Shown: positions 10,631 to 25,335, counted from the first letter of the stretch. The stretch is 64,000 bases of DNA from Microglena sp. YARC (GCA_022414725.1 CM039462.1:118982891-119046890), one strand, 5' to 3'. Notes: generated by a model not told the origin, from the letters alone. Program-made: numbers and translations.

Positions 10631-11488
10631 TCACTCAAGATAGAGTGATATCAGAAGCGTGCATCGTGCATCCGTGCACCTTCGCTTGATATGATAAGTA
10701 CCTTCAACAGATGGCGTTTCCCCCCCCATTGTCCTCCCAGTCCAGTGCCAGTGCGTGCCACTGAGCGAACTAGGGCTTTTGTTTTGTTGTTATATCGGCA
10801 AGGCACGTCAGTATGACTCGCAAAGGCTACCTCAGCGTGAATTGTCCCTGATTGAGCTATATTGTTAGCATTATTCCAATCCTTGAATTATAACCGTACT
10901 CGAGCCTTTCTTTCGTAGAACTCATAGCATCGCTATCATTAATATCGTATCGAATTTGCCCAGCTAATGAAATTCTAGATACTTATTATGACCCCAGATT
11001 CCATTATCAGCTTCCCGCTGAAGTGCACTGCTCCGCTCTTGTAGCACCACTATTTATAAACGATGGCTGAGGTGAGCGCTCTGCTTGTCAATGCCCAAGC
11101 GCTTGGGTTCGTCTCCTATCGACCAAGAGATCTTAATTCTAGTAACCCAAAACATCACCGGGCACCACCTGCGCTACTAATCAAGTAGCTCATTATCCGG
11201 ACCTAGCGCACTGACGCGGAAACGAGCTGCTGCCCTTATCGTTGCTGTTCTAATAGTCCATTGGAAAAGCGAACGAATGCTGCGTATGTGTCGTCCCTCT
11301 CGTGGAACTTTCCTCAAGCGCCCTTTTCTTATATGCCTTTTCGTTCAAACAGGTCAAAAGCATACCTGTTAGCACGCGGTGTGCATTTCAGTTCATCAAG
11401 CGCGGAAATATCTTTGGGGGGAGGGGTATGTTCGCCTCTGAGGTATGTTCTAATCAGGCCGTCCACTCCCCCAATTTCTGCCACCCAG
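10631..11488. other. Presumed 5' region of the kinase gene, no feature resolved
   Basis: No repeat or known protein motif found. The first recognised kinase exon is preceded by an acceptor at 11487-11488, so an initiating exon should lie here. Alternatively, translation could begin at an in-frame ATG at 11261, which would add a 76-residue N-terminal extension unlike CDKL proteins. I could not place a promoter. Confidence 0.4.
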
Positions 11489-11611
11489 AATTACGAATGC
11501 GTGTCCAAGATTTTGGAGGGTGCCTACGGAGTTGTCTGGAAGGCCCGGAGTAAAGTGGACAACCGTGTTGTCGCTGTGAAGCAGATCAAGGATATTCCTC
11601 AAAATGAAGAG
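11489..11611 (+). CDS. CDKL kinase exon: glycine loop and ATP lysine
   Basis: Encodes NYECVSKILEGAYGVVWKAR and NRVVAVKQIKDIPQNEE, kinase subdomains I-II. VAVK supplies the ATP-binding lysine. The usual GxGxYG loop lacks its first glycine, which is leucine here. Acceptor CCCAG at 11484-11488 and donor GTGGGT at 11612 are seen. The exon ends in phase 0, matching the next exon. Confidence 0.8.
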
Positions 11612-14600
11612 GTGGGTGTTGCCTCTACATGAACCTATCCATTCTTGTTGGAGAATGGGTGATAGAGGCTTGGAATCTCTAAACTGGGTCACTGATCTCT
11701 CCCCAGCACTCATGGCATTACTACTTATCCAGGTGACTGGGTGGGCTGGGGCTGGGGTGTGGATGTGGGTGTGGGTGAGAAGCCCAGTCCATGAGCCACC
11801 TCTGAGATGTACCCCACGGTTGACAACTCACACCCCAATCCCATACCCCAACCCCCACACCCCAGCCCCCACAGCCCAACCCCCACACCCCCAACCCTCA
11901 AACACCAACCCACAAACACCAACCCCAACCCCCACACGTCAATCCCATACCCCAACCCCCAATACCCTGCCCCCACACCCAAACCCTAGCCCCCAACCCC
12001 AACCCCACGACACACACACACACCAACCCCCAACCCCCAACCCCCAACCCACACACACCAACTCAACACCCCAACCACACACACCAACCCCTAATTCCCA
12101 ACTCCACACACTAACCCCCATTGCCCACACATCAACCCCCCACACCAACCCACACACCAACCTCACACACCAACCTCACACACCAACCCCACACACCAAC
12201 CCCACACCCACACCCACACCCACACCCACACCCAACCTCAACCCCAACCCCAACCCCAACCCCAACCCCAACCCCAACCCCAACCCACACACCAACCCCA
12301 ACCCACACACCAACCCACACACCAACCTCACACACCAACTCCACACACCAACCCCACACCCACACCCACACCCACACCCACACCCAACCCCAACCCCAAC
12401 CCCAACCCCAACCCCAACCCCAACCCCAACTCCAACCCCCAACCCCCAACCCCCAACCCCCGCACACCGACCCCCTCACACCAACCCCCGATAAGCGCTT
12501 GTGCAAACACCCTCCCGTCTAACAGGAGTACGAATTCATCATGCGCGAGCTAGATGTATTGAGGCTCTGCTCCGGTCACTCGCACATAGTCCAGCTCCTG
12601 GAGGCTAATGAGAGTGCGCGTGGAAGGCTTTATCATTAGTGAGTACGTCCCCTACAATCTGCAGCAAGTTCTGAAAGCAAACCCAACGGGGCTGCCTGTC
12701 TCTCACGCAAAGCGCATTCTGTGGCAGATGCTGAATGCTGTCAACTTTCTGCACCAGAACAAGATCATGCACCGGGACATTAAGCCGGCCAATGTGTTGG
12801 TCACGGAGCAGGGTGACATCAAGCTATGTGACTTTGGCCTTGCCCGCCTAGCCGAGATCAAGCCTGATGCAGCTCTCACCACGTATGTGGTCACTCGCTG
12901 GTATAGGCCGGTTGAAGTGCTTGTTGGCGATGACTATACCTCCTCCATTGATGTTTGGTCCATTGGTAAGAGTGAGGGGGGGGCAGGAATAAAGTTTGCA
13001 GACCGCATGTTTGGAAATTGTTTTTTTCACCCCTCGGGAAAGAGTGAAGGAATATTATCTGTTCAGGGGGAGAAGAGTGGGCTCCTAATGCATTGCAGGT
13101 GCCGAGCTTTTTTGGCAAACAAAACTTAGCTCTTTTTTGGTGGAGCCCCCTCTTCAAGGGGGCGGGAGCCCCTATGTTTACCCATTTGTCTGTCTGTGCA
13201 ACCGACTGACCGACTGACCGCGCTGAAGCCTGACACGTCAGCCAACGGTCTCGTAACTAACTCGCTTCCGTTTCCACCTGTCGCTCCCTTGCGATCACTC
13301 TCCGCCATTTTTTAGCGTCGCTGGCGACGCTGCATAGAACTTGTCTTGAATTGCAATGCTCATATGTGCTCTCGTGAGAATCTGTCCGGTGTAAGTAAGT
13401 CTTATAATTGTTGTACAGTATATAATGTGCCGTTATTTGTGATTTGAAGTGAAACCTGAAAAAGTAGTGTGTGACAAACAAACCGGCGTTTTTGATAGGC
13501 TAATCCCTCATGGCTGCTGAGGTGCCGACTTTGGCAGGGCTGTCGAGGCGGTGATTTGTTTTCTTTTTTCTTTTCATTTATGAAAGGAATTTCACCCCAG
13601 GAGATGTGCCTCCTGACACAAACCAGCAGTACCAAGGATTCAGTTCACCCAAGGAGGTGTGCTCGTGGGACCCTGTGGGGGTCAGGTAAGAGGGGAATCG
13701 GGAGGGCGGTGGAGATGCCTCTATGCCATCATTAACTGCAAATTGGGCACACGCGGTTGGCAAATTGACCCCCCGTAATGCAATGCAGCGGATGATTTGG
13801 ATTTGGGTCTTGTACTTCCTAGTTGGGAGGCCCGTAGGCAGCTGACCTATGCGATAGGAACTGAGAAAATTGCATGTAGACATTATAGAAATTGGTTGTA
13901 AAAACGGTTGGAGATTGTTAGTTATATTGTCTGTTAGAACGGTTGAACATCAAGCTGGAGATGGGCGAACAGTCAGTTGGAATGGTCGGGAATTCAGTTT
14001 GACTGGGTCCGTCAGGGTGCGAATCTGGGTAAACAATACAACCAACCCGTGACTGTTGCCGTCGGCGTGAAAGTTGCTGGTCGAAATGAAATCCTTAGGT
14101 CCGACTTAGATGCAAGCGCTGAACGATTGAAGGGCATTAACGTCGAATTCCTAGAAGCCCAATCTGGCGTCTCATTTTTCGTCCTGCGTCTTGCGACCTT
14201 CCGTCCCCTTCCCGATTGCGACATGGCTGCCCTTGCCTAGGATCTGCAAACTGCCTGCCCGCCTGTCTTCGCTCAGTTCAACCTACAAACCCTTGGGCCG
14301 ACCACCGCAGGGGCCCTTAGGGCACCCTACTATTTGTTCCTCCACTTTTTAAGGCATAATTTCTGACATTTCTCAGAATTGTTAGAATTGTCAGAATTGT
14401 CAGCATGGTCAGAATTCACTATTCTCATGCCAAAATGTCAGGATTCTCAGGCCAAATTCTCAAATTCAAGGTATGATGTATAATCTATAGGTTGAGGGGG
14501 CCAGCCCGTTTGAGGTTTCTCTTATTAAAATGAATAGATAGTGCGAGCACAACACCATCCACCTCCCCATCACATGCAAACATACAAGCACACAACACCA

Positions 14601-17600
14601 TCCTGAGGCCATAGGCGGACTAGCAAGTGCCCTCCAAAGGGGAGGGTATAAGCTTGTATCTACAATTAAAGCTCTGTTGAGATTGACTGCAAGAAATTCT
14701 AAACTTCCTTTTAATTTAAAAGGTTAGAAAATCTTACATATAAAAATGTTACTTATTTAGTTTATATTCAATATATAATGTATAAGTTATTGATTTTATG
14801 CCAGCTTTGGGCGACTATGAGGGGGTTTGGATTGATCCCCCCACCGCCTCCGCCTATGGCATCCGCCCATCACACACAAACACAAAGCACCATCCGCCCA
14901 TCACACGCAAACACACATTCACATTCACAATTACGTGTATTGCATCCCCCACCCTTTCAGATTGCTTTTTTGTGGAGGTGGTGCAGGGCAAGGCTTGGTC
15001 ACTGATGGGTGGGACATTTCACACCCACACCCACACTCCTACCCACACATACTCCCACACCCACCCACCCACCTACACTCCCACCCACACCCACTCCCAC
15101 ACCCACCCACCTACACTCCCACAACCACACCTACACTTCCACCCACACCCACACCCATACCCACACTCCCACCCACTCCTACACCCACACCTACACTCCC
15201 ACCCAAACATACTCCCACACCCACCCACCCACCTACACTCCCACCCACACCCACTCCCACACCCATTCACCTACACTCCCACCTGCACCCACTCCCACAT
15301 CCACACATACACTTCCACCCACACCCACACACACTCCCACCCACTCCCACACCCACACCTACACTCCCACCCACACCCACTCCCACACTCACCCACCCAC
15401 CTACACTCCCATAACCACACCCACTCCCATAACCACTCCCACGTCCACACATACACTCCCACCCACACCCACTCCCACATCCACACCTACACTTCCACCC
15501 ACACCCACACACACACTCCCACCCACTCCTACACCCACACCTACACTCCCACCCACACATACTCCCACACCCACCCACCCACCTAAACTCCCACCCACGC
15601 CCACTCCCACACCCACCCTCCTACACTCCCACCCACACCCACTCCCACAACCACACCTTCACTTCCACCCACACCCACACACACACTCCCACCCACTCCC
15701 ACACCCACACCTACACTCCCACCCACACCCACTCCACACCCACCCACCCACCTACACTCCCACCCACACCCACTCCCATAACCACACCTACACTTCCACC
15801 CACCTCCAGGTTGCATCTTCATGGAGATGGTACAGGGCAAGGCACTGTTCCCCGGGAAGTCCCCCCACGAGCAGCTATGGCTTATCTTGAGGTCGATGGG
15901 CTTGGCTCGGTCACTGAAGTGTGGCACTTTTCACACCTTGCACACCTTCCACACATTTTCACACGTTTCCAGGTTGCATCTTCGTGGAGATGGTGCAGGA
16001 CAAGGCATTGTTCCCAGGAAAGTCCCACCACGAGCAGCTATGGCTTATCTTGAAGTCGATGGGACCGCTGTCGCATAGACAGCAAACTCTGCTGCAATCA
16101 GACTCTCAATGTGCATGCTTCAACCCTCCTACTCCTAGTCAGATGGAACCACTGGAGCCAAGGTATGTCGGGTATGTGTATGTATGTGTTGAGCATGCGC
16201 ATGTTTATGTATGTATATTGTGCATGTATATGGCGTGCACGTGTATGTTATGTCAGTATTTCGCGCATGTGTATGTTTAACTATGTATGTCGTGCATGTG
16301 CATGTATATGTTGTGCATGTGTATGTTTTGTAAGTATGCCGTGCATGTGTATGTTTATGTATGTATGTCGTGCATCTGTATGCATATGTCGTGAAAGTGC
16401 ATGTTTATGTATGTATGTCGTGCATGTGTATGTATACGTTGTGGAGGTGCATGTTTATATTTGTATGTTGTGCATGTGTATGTATATGTTGTGAAGGTGC
16501 ATGTTTATATATGTTTGTCGTGCATGTGTATGTATACGTTGTGAAGGTCCATGTTAATATATGCATGTCGTGCATGCGTATCTATATGTCGCGCATGTGT
16601 TTGTTTATATTTATGTATGTCTTGCATGTGTATGATTATGTATTAATGTCGTGCATGTGTATTTATATTATGTGCATGCGTGCTTATGTATGTATATCAT
16701 GCATGTGTCTGTATATGTTGTGCATTTGTATGTGTATGTATGCATATGAATGTGCGTGCATATATTGATGTGCATGTGTATGTATGCATATGAATGTGCG
16801 TGCATATATTGATGTGCATGTGTATGTATGCATATGAATGTGCGTGCATATATTGATGTGCATGTGTATGTATGCATATGAATGTGCGTGCATATATTGA
16901 TGTGCATGTGTATGTATGCATATGAATGTGCGTGCATATATTGATGTGCATGTGTATGTATGCATATGAATGTGCGTGCATATATTGATGTGCATGTGTA
17001 TGTATGCATATGAATGTGCGTGCATATATTGATGTGCATGTGTATGTATGCATATGAATGTGCGTGCATATATTGATGTGCATGTGTATGTATGCATATG
17101 AATGTGCGTGCATATATTGATGTGCATGTGTATGTATGCATATGAATATGCGTGCATATATTGATGTGCATGTGTATGTATGCATATGAATGTGCGTGCA
17201 TATATTTGATGTGCATGTGTATGTATGCATATGAATGTGCGTGCATATATTGATGTGCATGTGTATGTATGCATATGAATGTGCGTGCATATATTGATGT
17301 GCATGTGTATGTATGCATATGAATGTGCGTGCATATATTGATGTGCATGTGTATGTATGCATATGAATGTGCGTGCATATATTGATGTGCATGTGTATGT
17401 ATGCATATGAATATGCGTGCATATATTGATGTGCATGTGTATGTATGCATATGAATATGCGTGCATATATTGATGTGCATGTGTATGTATGCATATGAAT
17501 ATGCGTGCATATATTGATGTGCATGTGTATGTATGCATATGAATATGCGTGCATATATTGATGTGCATGTGTATGTATGCATTGAATATGCGTGCATATA

Positions 17601-19401
17601 TTGATGTGCATGTGTATGTATGCATATGAATATGCGTGCATATATTGATGTGCATGTGTATGTATGCATATGAATATGCGTGCATATATTGATGTGCATG
17701 TGTATGTATGCATATGAATATGCGTGCATATATTGATGTGCATGTGTATGTATGCATATGAATATGCGTGCATATATTGATGTGCATGTGTATGTATGCA
17801 TATGAATATTGCATAATGATGGGTATGTGTATGTACTGCACTGGCCCCACTTTTCTTTCTTTCGTGTTGCGTGTTGCAAATTGAGCGACTCAGTGGGACC
17901 CCAGTGCGACGCGCTGCCCCCAGAAATCCATGGAGCGTGAAGCGTGGATCCAATGGCATTGGGGGGGGGGGGGGGGGGGGGGCATTTCTAAATTTTAGCT
18001 GGACCCATGCAGCGACATGCAGCTAGCGACGGAATGGCTATGCTTCACACACAAAAATAAAGTGTGACACACTTGAGCACCTTTGCATAGGCCTATGCAT
18101 TTGCATTTGCATCCTGTGTGTTATCGTTACCTCTACCCGTCTTCCTTTGTTTTTGTCATGTAAATGTATGTCCTGTTGTGGCTAGGATCGTTACCAGTAT
18201 AACCTTACTCGAGCACCTCTTGGGTTGCAGCTTTGCATAGGCCCATGCATTTTCTTCCAGTGTGCCATTGTTGCCTTTACCTGTCTTCCTGTTGTTTTAT
18301 CTTATTTAAATGTGTATGCAGAATATAAAAACAGGCCTTACTGATGCAAGCACCTTAGGCGCATTTTTTTTTTAAGTTGTGAAAGGACTTTCACCCCAGG
18401 AGGTGGGTCTCCCAACACAAACCAGCGACACGGAGGATTCAGTGTGAATGTACCGCATACCTGCTTTGTTCATTCTGCTCGTTGCACCGCCTTCTATTGC
18501 TTTTGCAACCTGACAACTTCATTTATGTACAAGTCCAGTCTCAGCTTGTTTAGGGTCTGCATTGCCATATCTTGATTTTGCAACCTGACAACTACATGTA
18601 TGTATACGTCCAGTCTCCGCTTGTTTAGGTTTTACATTGCCCTATCTTGCCTACGACTTGTTCATCACTGATTCATTTCCGGGCTAACCATAGCAGCTTC
18701 TAGACAGCTCCTTCCCCCGTCCTTGGGCCAAACCCTAAGCTAGCTAGTACATCTGAATGTTGACATTACGGGCATTTCAATGCGACTGAAAGCTTGGGGC
18801 TAGACCCAGTGGCTGGCTGTTAGAGCTGGCTGGAAGATGCCATGTGTAACACGAAAATGATACAGTGTTGTTCGTCTAAATGTTTGCCCTGCACTTCTTT
18901 CCGGCTTTGCATAGAGAATAAATAAATAAATGTTACGCCTTCTGAGGATGCGTGAGGTTGAGGGGCCGCAGGCGCAAAGCCCAGAGCGTGGAGCCCAAGG
19001 GGTTGGGGTTCGTGGGGGGGGGGTTGGGGGGTTGGGGGGGGGGGGGGGCATTTCTGACTAGTTTAGCCGGGGCCATGTGTCACCATGCAGCGATGGAAAG
19101 GCGACGCCTCCCACAAAAATAAGTGTTGTGCAAATATAATAATAACTTCAGGGGGATGACAGCCCCCCCCCCCCCTAATGGTGGTTGGCCCCAGGGCAAG
19201 CAAACGGGCTGGCCCCCTAAACCTCCTGAGTCATGACTCATAAAAGGCGGACTATTTATTTATTAAATAATACTTGATCTGTCACCTGCTCTAACCGTCA
19301 TGCTCCGACTTTCGTTTTGAAAATGAAACCCAAAGGATTTCACACAGGCTAACCTTTCCCCCCAGCCACCACCTCACACACTCACACACATCCCCCCCCC
19401 C

Positions 19402-19432
<31 letters not shown>

Positions 19433-22400
19433 CTCTCTCCAAGCCACCACCTCACACAATAACATAGACACATCACCCCTCCACACACATACACCTTCTC
19501 CTCCAGCCACCACCTCACAACACACCCACCCCGCACACACACCCACCACCCATGCAACACACCGCACACATACAACCCACCACAGAACACCACCCCACCC
19601 CACCATCGCACACACACTGCACACATTCCCAACTACCAGTGCCACACTCAGAAAACCACACTTCATACCACCGCACACAGCCCGCACACACACAACCCCC
19701 CCCACCCGTGCCCCACCCACCCACCCACCTCCCACACACACCACCACCACCACCACCGCACACACCACACACACACCACCACCACCACCACTGCACACAC
19801 GCTGCATACACACACCCCACCACCCGTGTGCATGCAGATTAAAAGCCAAGTTCAGCAAAGCCATGCTGGAGGTGGTGAGAGCTTGCCTCGTAGTCGACCC
19901 GGACGAACGCTTGTCTGCAGACGCAGTGATGGGGCTCCCTTTCTTTGCGGTATGACTTGGGTTTCGAGTTTAGGGTTTTAAATACTTGTCTGCAGACGCA
20001 GTGATGAGGCTATCTTACTTTGCGGTAGGACTGGGTGCTGATAAATTAAATGAAATTAAAAAAATTCAATTTAATTCGTATTTATTTTAATTTTATTTAT
20101 TTTTGTGAATTATTTTGTATTTTAATTGTGTCCAAGAGTCCCTCAAATCCCTGCACTCACTCACTGTTTATTAATGGGGCTTCTCATGGCAGCTTCCCTC
20201 CAGCTCCAATATCCAGCCACTGGGTCAAACCCAAAGCTTGCAGCTGCATTGGAATGCCCGTCATATCAGCTTTCCGATGCAATAGCTAGCTTCAGAAGCT
20301 CCCTAGAAGCTGCTACACACAGCCCCAAAAAGAAAGTGTACACTCGCTCGCCCATAATATTGAGACACCCTCTCACTCATTGTCCCAAGCCAGAAGCTCC
20401 CTTGCATCCTTACCCCCTATTTGCATTATATATCCCATCACCAGCTTTTGCTAAATTGGTTTAAATCATTCAATTATATAGTAGAGTGGGTTGGTGGGTT
20501 GGGGTGAAAATAAACTGATCAAATGCTTTTATTTTTCCAACTCTCAACTTATGGCGCCGAGAATACCTTCATCCATCCCCTCCCTTTGTCCATCCTCTCC
20601 CTTCGTCCATCCCCACCCTTCCTCCATCCAGCCCCTCCCTTCATCCATCCACACCCTCCCTTCATCCATCAGGATATGGACACCCCCTCTCCTTGATGTA
20701 TGGGAGCAGCAACAACAGCAGCAGCGACAACAACAGCAGCAGCAACAACATCTGCTCGGGTACCTCCTCCTGCAGTGACTGCAGTCAAAAGCAGCTCATG
20801 GGTGGTGTGCATGCTGCTGATTCAGAGTCCGGTGGTGGTGGTGGTGGTGGTGGTTTCTTTTGGTGGTGGTGGTGGTGGTGGTGGTGGTGCAGGGGGTGGC
20901 GTCCCATGCTTCTCTAGGGTAAGTGCGCGGGACACGGGGGAGTACATGGCCAACCTAGGAGCAAAGGATGCCGGTAGCAGCCAACAGCCAGCTGCAACAG
21001 CCAGCAGACAGCAGCAGACAGCAGCAGCACATCGCTTCGAACCAAGAGCAAGCCAGCACACATCACGAAAAGCCAGCAGCCAGCAGCAACAGCCACCAGC
21101 AGTAGCAGCCAGCAGCCAACAGCCCAAAGCAAGGATTAGTTCGGGTGGTTCCCCCAACACCACCCAAGGAGGAAGGGAGGCATGGACGAGTTCAGTTGGT
21201 GGCCTCGAAATCAACCAAGGAGGAAGGAAGGCAAGTATTAGTTATGTTGGTGCCCCCGACACCATCCAAGGACGAAGGGAAGCAAGGACTAGTTTGACTG
21301 GTGCTCTCAATATCAACCAAGGAGGAAGAGAAGCAAGGATTAGTTCAGGTGGTGCTCCCGACACCACCCAAGGAAGAAGGGAGGCAAGGAAGAGTTCGGT
21401 TGGTGGCCTGGACACCACCCAAGGAGGAAGGGAGGCAAGGACGAGTTCGGATGGTGCCCTCAATATCAACCAAGGAGAAAGGGAAGCAAGGATTGGTTTG
21501 GGTGGTGGCCTCGAATTAAACCAAGGAGAAAGGGAAGCAAGGATTAGTTCGGGTGGTGGCCTCGAATTAAACCAAGGAGGAAGGGAAGCAAGGATTAGTT
21601 TGGGTGGTGACCTCGAATTAAACCGAGGAGGAAGGGAAGCAAGGATTAGTTCGGGTGGTGGCCTCGACACCATCCGAGGAGGAAGGAAAGCAAGGACTAG
21701 TTTGGATGGTGCCCTCGATATCAAGCAAGGGGGGAGGGATGCAAGAACTTGTTTGGGTGGCGCCCCCGACGCCATCTTGGGAGGGAAGGATGCAAGAACT
21801 AGTTTGGGTGGCGCCCCCGACACGAAGGCTGCTCCAGCTGGGAAAGATGTCTCAACCACCATGGCCCTTAGCGGATCGTCGAACTTGAAGTTGAACTCGA
21901 ATTTGAACTTGATCGGATCGTCTAAGTCAAAGTTGCACAATCAAGTGGATGTGCGTGAGCCGCAGCCACCCAAGCTGCCACACTCATCTGCTTGCGTCAG
22001 CCTCATCAGTGCCGGCACAAAGCTGGACAGGAACCCAACCCTATCAGGGACACAGCTAGACAAGAAGTCACACAGCTTGACAAGAACCCACATAGCTAGA
22101 CAAGGACCCTCCCTCTGCAACGACCCTTCCTCATCAGGGACACAGCTAGACAAGGAGTCACACAGCTTGACAAGAACCCGCACAGCTAGACAAGGACCCT
22201 CCCTCTGCAACGACCCTTCCTCATCAGGGACACAGCTAGACAAGGAGTCACACAGCTTGACAAGAACCCGCACAGCTAGACAAGGACCCTCCCTCTGCAA
22301 CGACCCTTCCTCATCAGGGACACAGCTAGACAAGGAGTCACACAGCTTGACAAGAACCCACACAGCTAGACAAGGACCCTCCCTCTGCAAGGACTCTCCC

Positions 22401-24507
22401 TCGGCAGATCCTCTCTACGTGGACAAAGAGTTCTCGATTGCAGCCAAGAGGGTTGTGCGAGCAGGGCACAAGTGCACGAGCGATGACAATGCCGAGCCTA
22501 CTCGATCTCTCTCTGGACCATTGCCCCCACCGGCCTTCCCGACCAATGTAGAGGGGAGCAGAGGGGGTTGAGTGCATGCTAAGCCTGAAAGCCCCTTCAT
22601 GGTGGATGACAGACCTCCTACAGTGTGCAACCTTGGAGGGTCAAAGAATGAACGCCGCAGAAGTCGTCAAACGTGAGTGCTAGGGATGTTTGCTAGAGAT
22701 GTTTTGTTAAGGATATTTTGTTAGGAATGTTTTGCTGGGGATGTTTTGCAAGTGCTTGTTTGATATGAATGTTTTGCTAGGGATGTTTTGCCAATGATTT
22801 TTTGCTCAGGATGTTTTGCTAGGGATATTTGCTAGGGATTTTTTGCTAGGGATGTTTTGCTAGTGCTTGTCTGCTAGGGATGTTTTGCCAATTATGTTTT
22901 GCTCAGGATGTTTTGTTAGTTTGTTTGGAGGCTCAATGAATGGATGCAGCAGAAGTTGCCAAACGCAAGAGCTACGGTTGTTTGCTAGGGATGTTTTGCC
23001 AGGTATGTGTGTTTGGGATGTTTTTCTAGGGATGTTTTGCCAGGTATGTGTGGTAGGGATGTTTTGCTAGGGATGTTTTGCTAGGGATGTTTGCAAGTGC
23101 TCACCTCACCGCACCGCACCGCACCGCACCGCTATTTTACCATGGATCAGGCCTCGGATCAGGCAGTCTTTATTAGTGCGTGCAGAGTGGATCACAAGGT
23201 GTATTTTTTTGGTTTTAGATATTAGATCTTAATTTTTAGTGTTAGAAGAGCATACGCGTGGCATGGACGTTTAGCGATGCAATCTTGCTAACGCCTCAAC
23301 TAAAACATGTGCTAAGCACGTATCATGGGCACGTATCATAAGCACGTATCATACGCGTGGCATGGACGTTTAGCGATGCAATCTTGCTAACGTCTTAAAG
23401 CAATTCAGGGGATGATTTGGGAAGCACACTTTGTCCTTCGGACTTGGTTCTCAGAATCTCAGCCCAATTATCGAGAATTCCCGCGAGAATTCTCAGATTT
23501 CCAGGCCAAATTATCGATTTCATGTACGAAGTCCGGGTTCTTCAGAAACCTTGAACCCAAATCATCCGCTGAATGGCTATAACTAAAACATGTGCTGAGC
23601 ACGAATCATGGGCTTCGCGTGTTAGTAAGGGGTACGATGAGACGAATCAGCTTGGGGCGGGTGAGCAAATTGGTTCGCATGTGGAGATGTACGATCAATG
23701 ATAGAATGAGCAATTTGATTCGCAAGGCCCTGTCTTTTGGTTCAGTTTGAAATGATGCGCCCTCACCTCACCTCACCTCTCACCTCACCTCACCTCACCT
23801 CACCTCACCTCACCTAGTCACCTCACCTCACCTCACCTCACCTCACCTCACCTCACCTCACCTCACCTCACCTCACACCTCACCTCACCTCACCTCACCT
23901 CACCTCACCTCACCTCACCACACCTCACCTCACCTCACCTCACCACACCTCACCTCCCATCACCACACCTCACCACACCTCACCACACCTCACCTCACCA
24001 CACCTCACCACACCACACCTTGACTTCATGTAGGTGGAGTGGCACCCCTGGCACTGGAAGTTTTCCTACCCACTCAAATAAGACAGACGTGCACGTCCCT
24101 GTCAACGTTTTTTCGACGAGTATGGTGCCAAAGCCCCCATCCACTGAGCTTAATAAGGGACCCCCCTCCATGAAGCAACGCTCTTTGCAACATTTGTGAG
24201 TTTTTATTTATTCTATTTACTCCCACCTCCCCCCACCCACCCAGCTTCCACCCAGCTTCCTAACTTTATCTAAGGGACCCCCGTCCCTGAAGCATCACTA
24301 TTTGTAACATGTGTGAGTGATTTATATATTTCTCTACACACACCCACACATCCGCACACCCAGCTTCCACCCAGCTTCCTAACTTGTTCAAAGTAAGGGA
24401 CCCTCTTCCCCGAAGCAACACTCTTCGCGACATGTGTGAGAGTTTCATATATTTATCTACCCCCCTGCCCCCCACCCCCCACCCCCACCACCACCACCAC
24501 CACCACA

Positions 24508-24561
<54 letters not shown>

Positions 24562-25289
24562 CTTCCTAACTTGATCAAAGAGACTACGTCCCTGAATCAA
24601 CACTCTGTGCAATGTGAGTGAGTTGTTTTCCATTTTTTCTCAGTTGGAAGACCAGCATTAGGTAGTTAGTTGGAAGTTAGATAGTTGGAAGACCAGCATC
24701 AGGTAGTTAGTTGGCTGGCATGACAAGGCCAATGCATTGTGCACCTAGTGCTCTCTGCAATCAAGCACCCCGCCTCTACAGATCTGCACAGGGGGTTCAT
24801 CTGTCCAGGTTGCCAGGGGTAGTAGTAAAACGTCACGATGGGCAAGTGGTTATGTATGCCCTTCCTTTCCAACCATTGGCTACTTAGAAGGAATATCTCG
24901 GCCTTTATTTCCGAATCCTCGGTGGGCGCTGTGACCAGGGTCCCCTGCTTACTGGGGGAGAATTTCTTTCACTGCAAAAAAATCAGGCACAATCAATGAC
25001 TCCTCCACTCCTCCACACCTTCAACAAAATGTTATTTTGTTCATGATGTTCATAAGCCCCCCTTGACTCCGTCAAGCTGCAGGGTCATTTAGAGTCCAGT
25101 GGGTCACCAGTAAAATGTCATCATCTTCATCATCAGCATCATCAGCATCATCATCAGCATCAGCAGTATCTTCAACATCAGCATCAGCATCTTCATCCTG
25201 ACCACCAGCATCAGCATCGGCAGCATCTTCATCATCAGCAGCATCAGCATCTTCATCTTTAACATCAGTATCAGCATCAGCAACTGCAT

Positions 25290-25335
<46 letters not shown>

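Noticed and set aside
15810..16162. Mutually exclusive exons in the kinase gene
   Set aside because: The first near-complete copy has a good acceptor but loses homology before the donor and has no usable donor, so a regulated exon choice is not supported by sequence alone.
16684..17959. Three overlapping minus-strand open frames of 388-420 codons
   Set aside because: They are read-throughs of the 44-bp minisatellite, which has no stop codon in any minus phase; the peptides are 44-residue repeats of the same DNA.
22017..22400. Four evenly spaced 90-bp repeats as a possible CRISPR array
   Set aside because: The whole 90-bp unit is repeated without unique spacers and it is in frame within a eukaryotic exon.
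23395..23582. MITE A as a hAT element because of its CAGGGG word
   Set aside because: The inverted repeat extends outward past CAGGGG to AGCAATT and the flanks show a 3-bp, not 8-bp, duplication.
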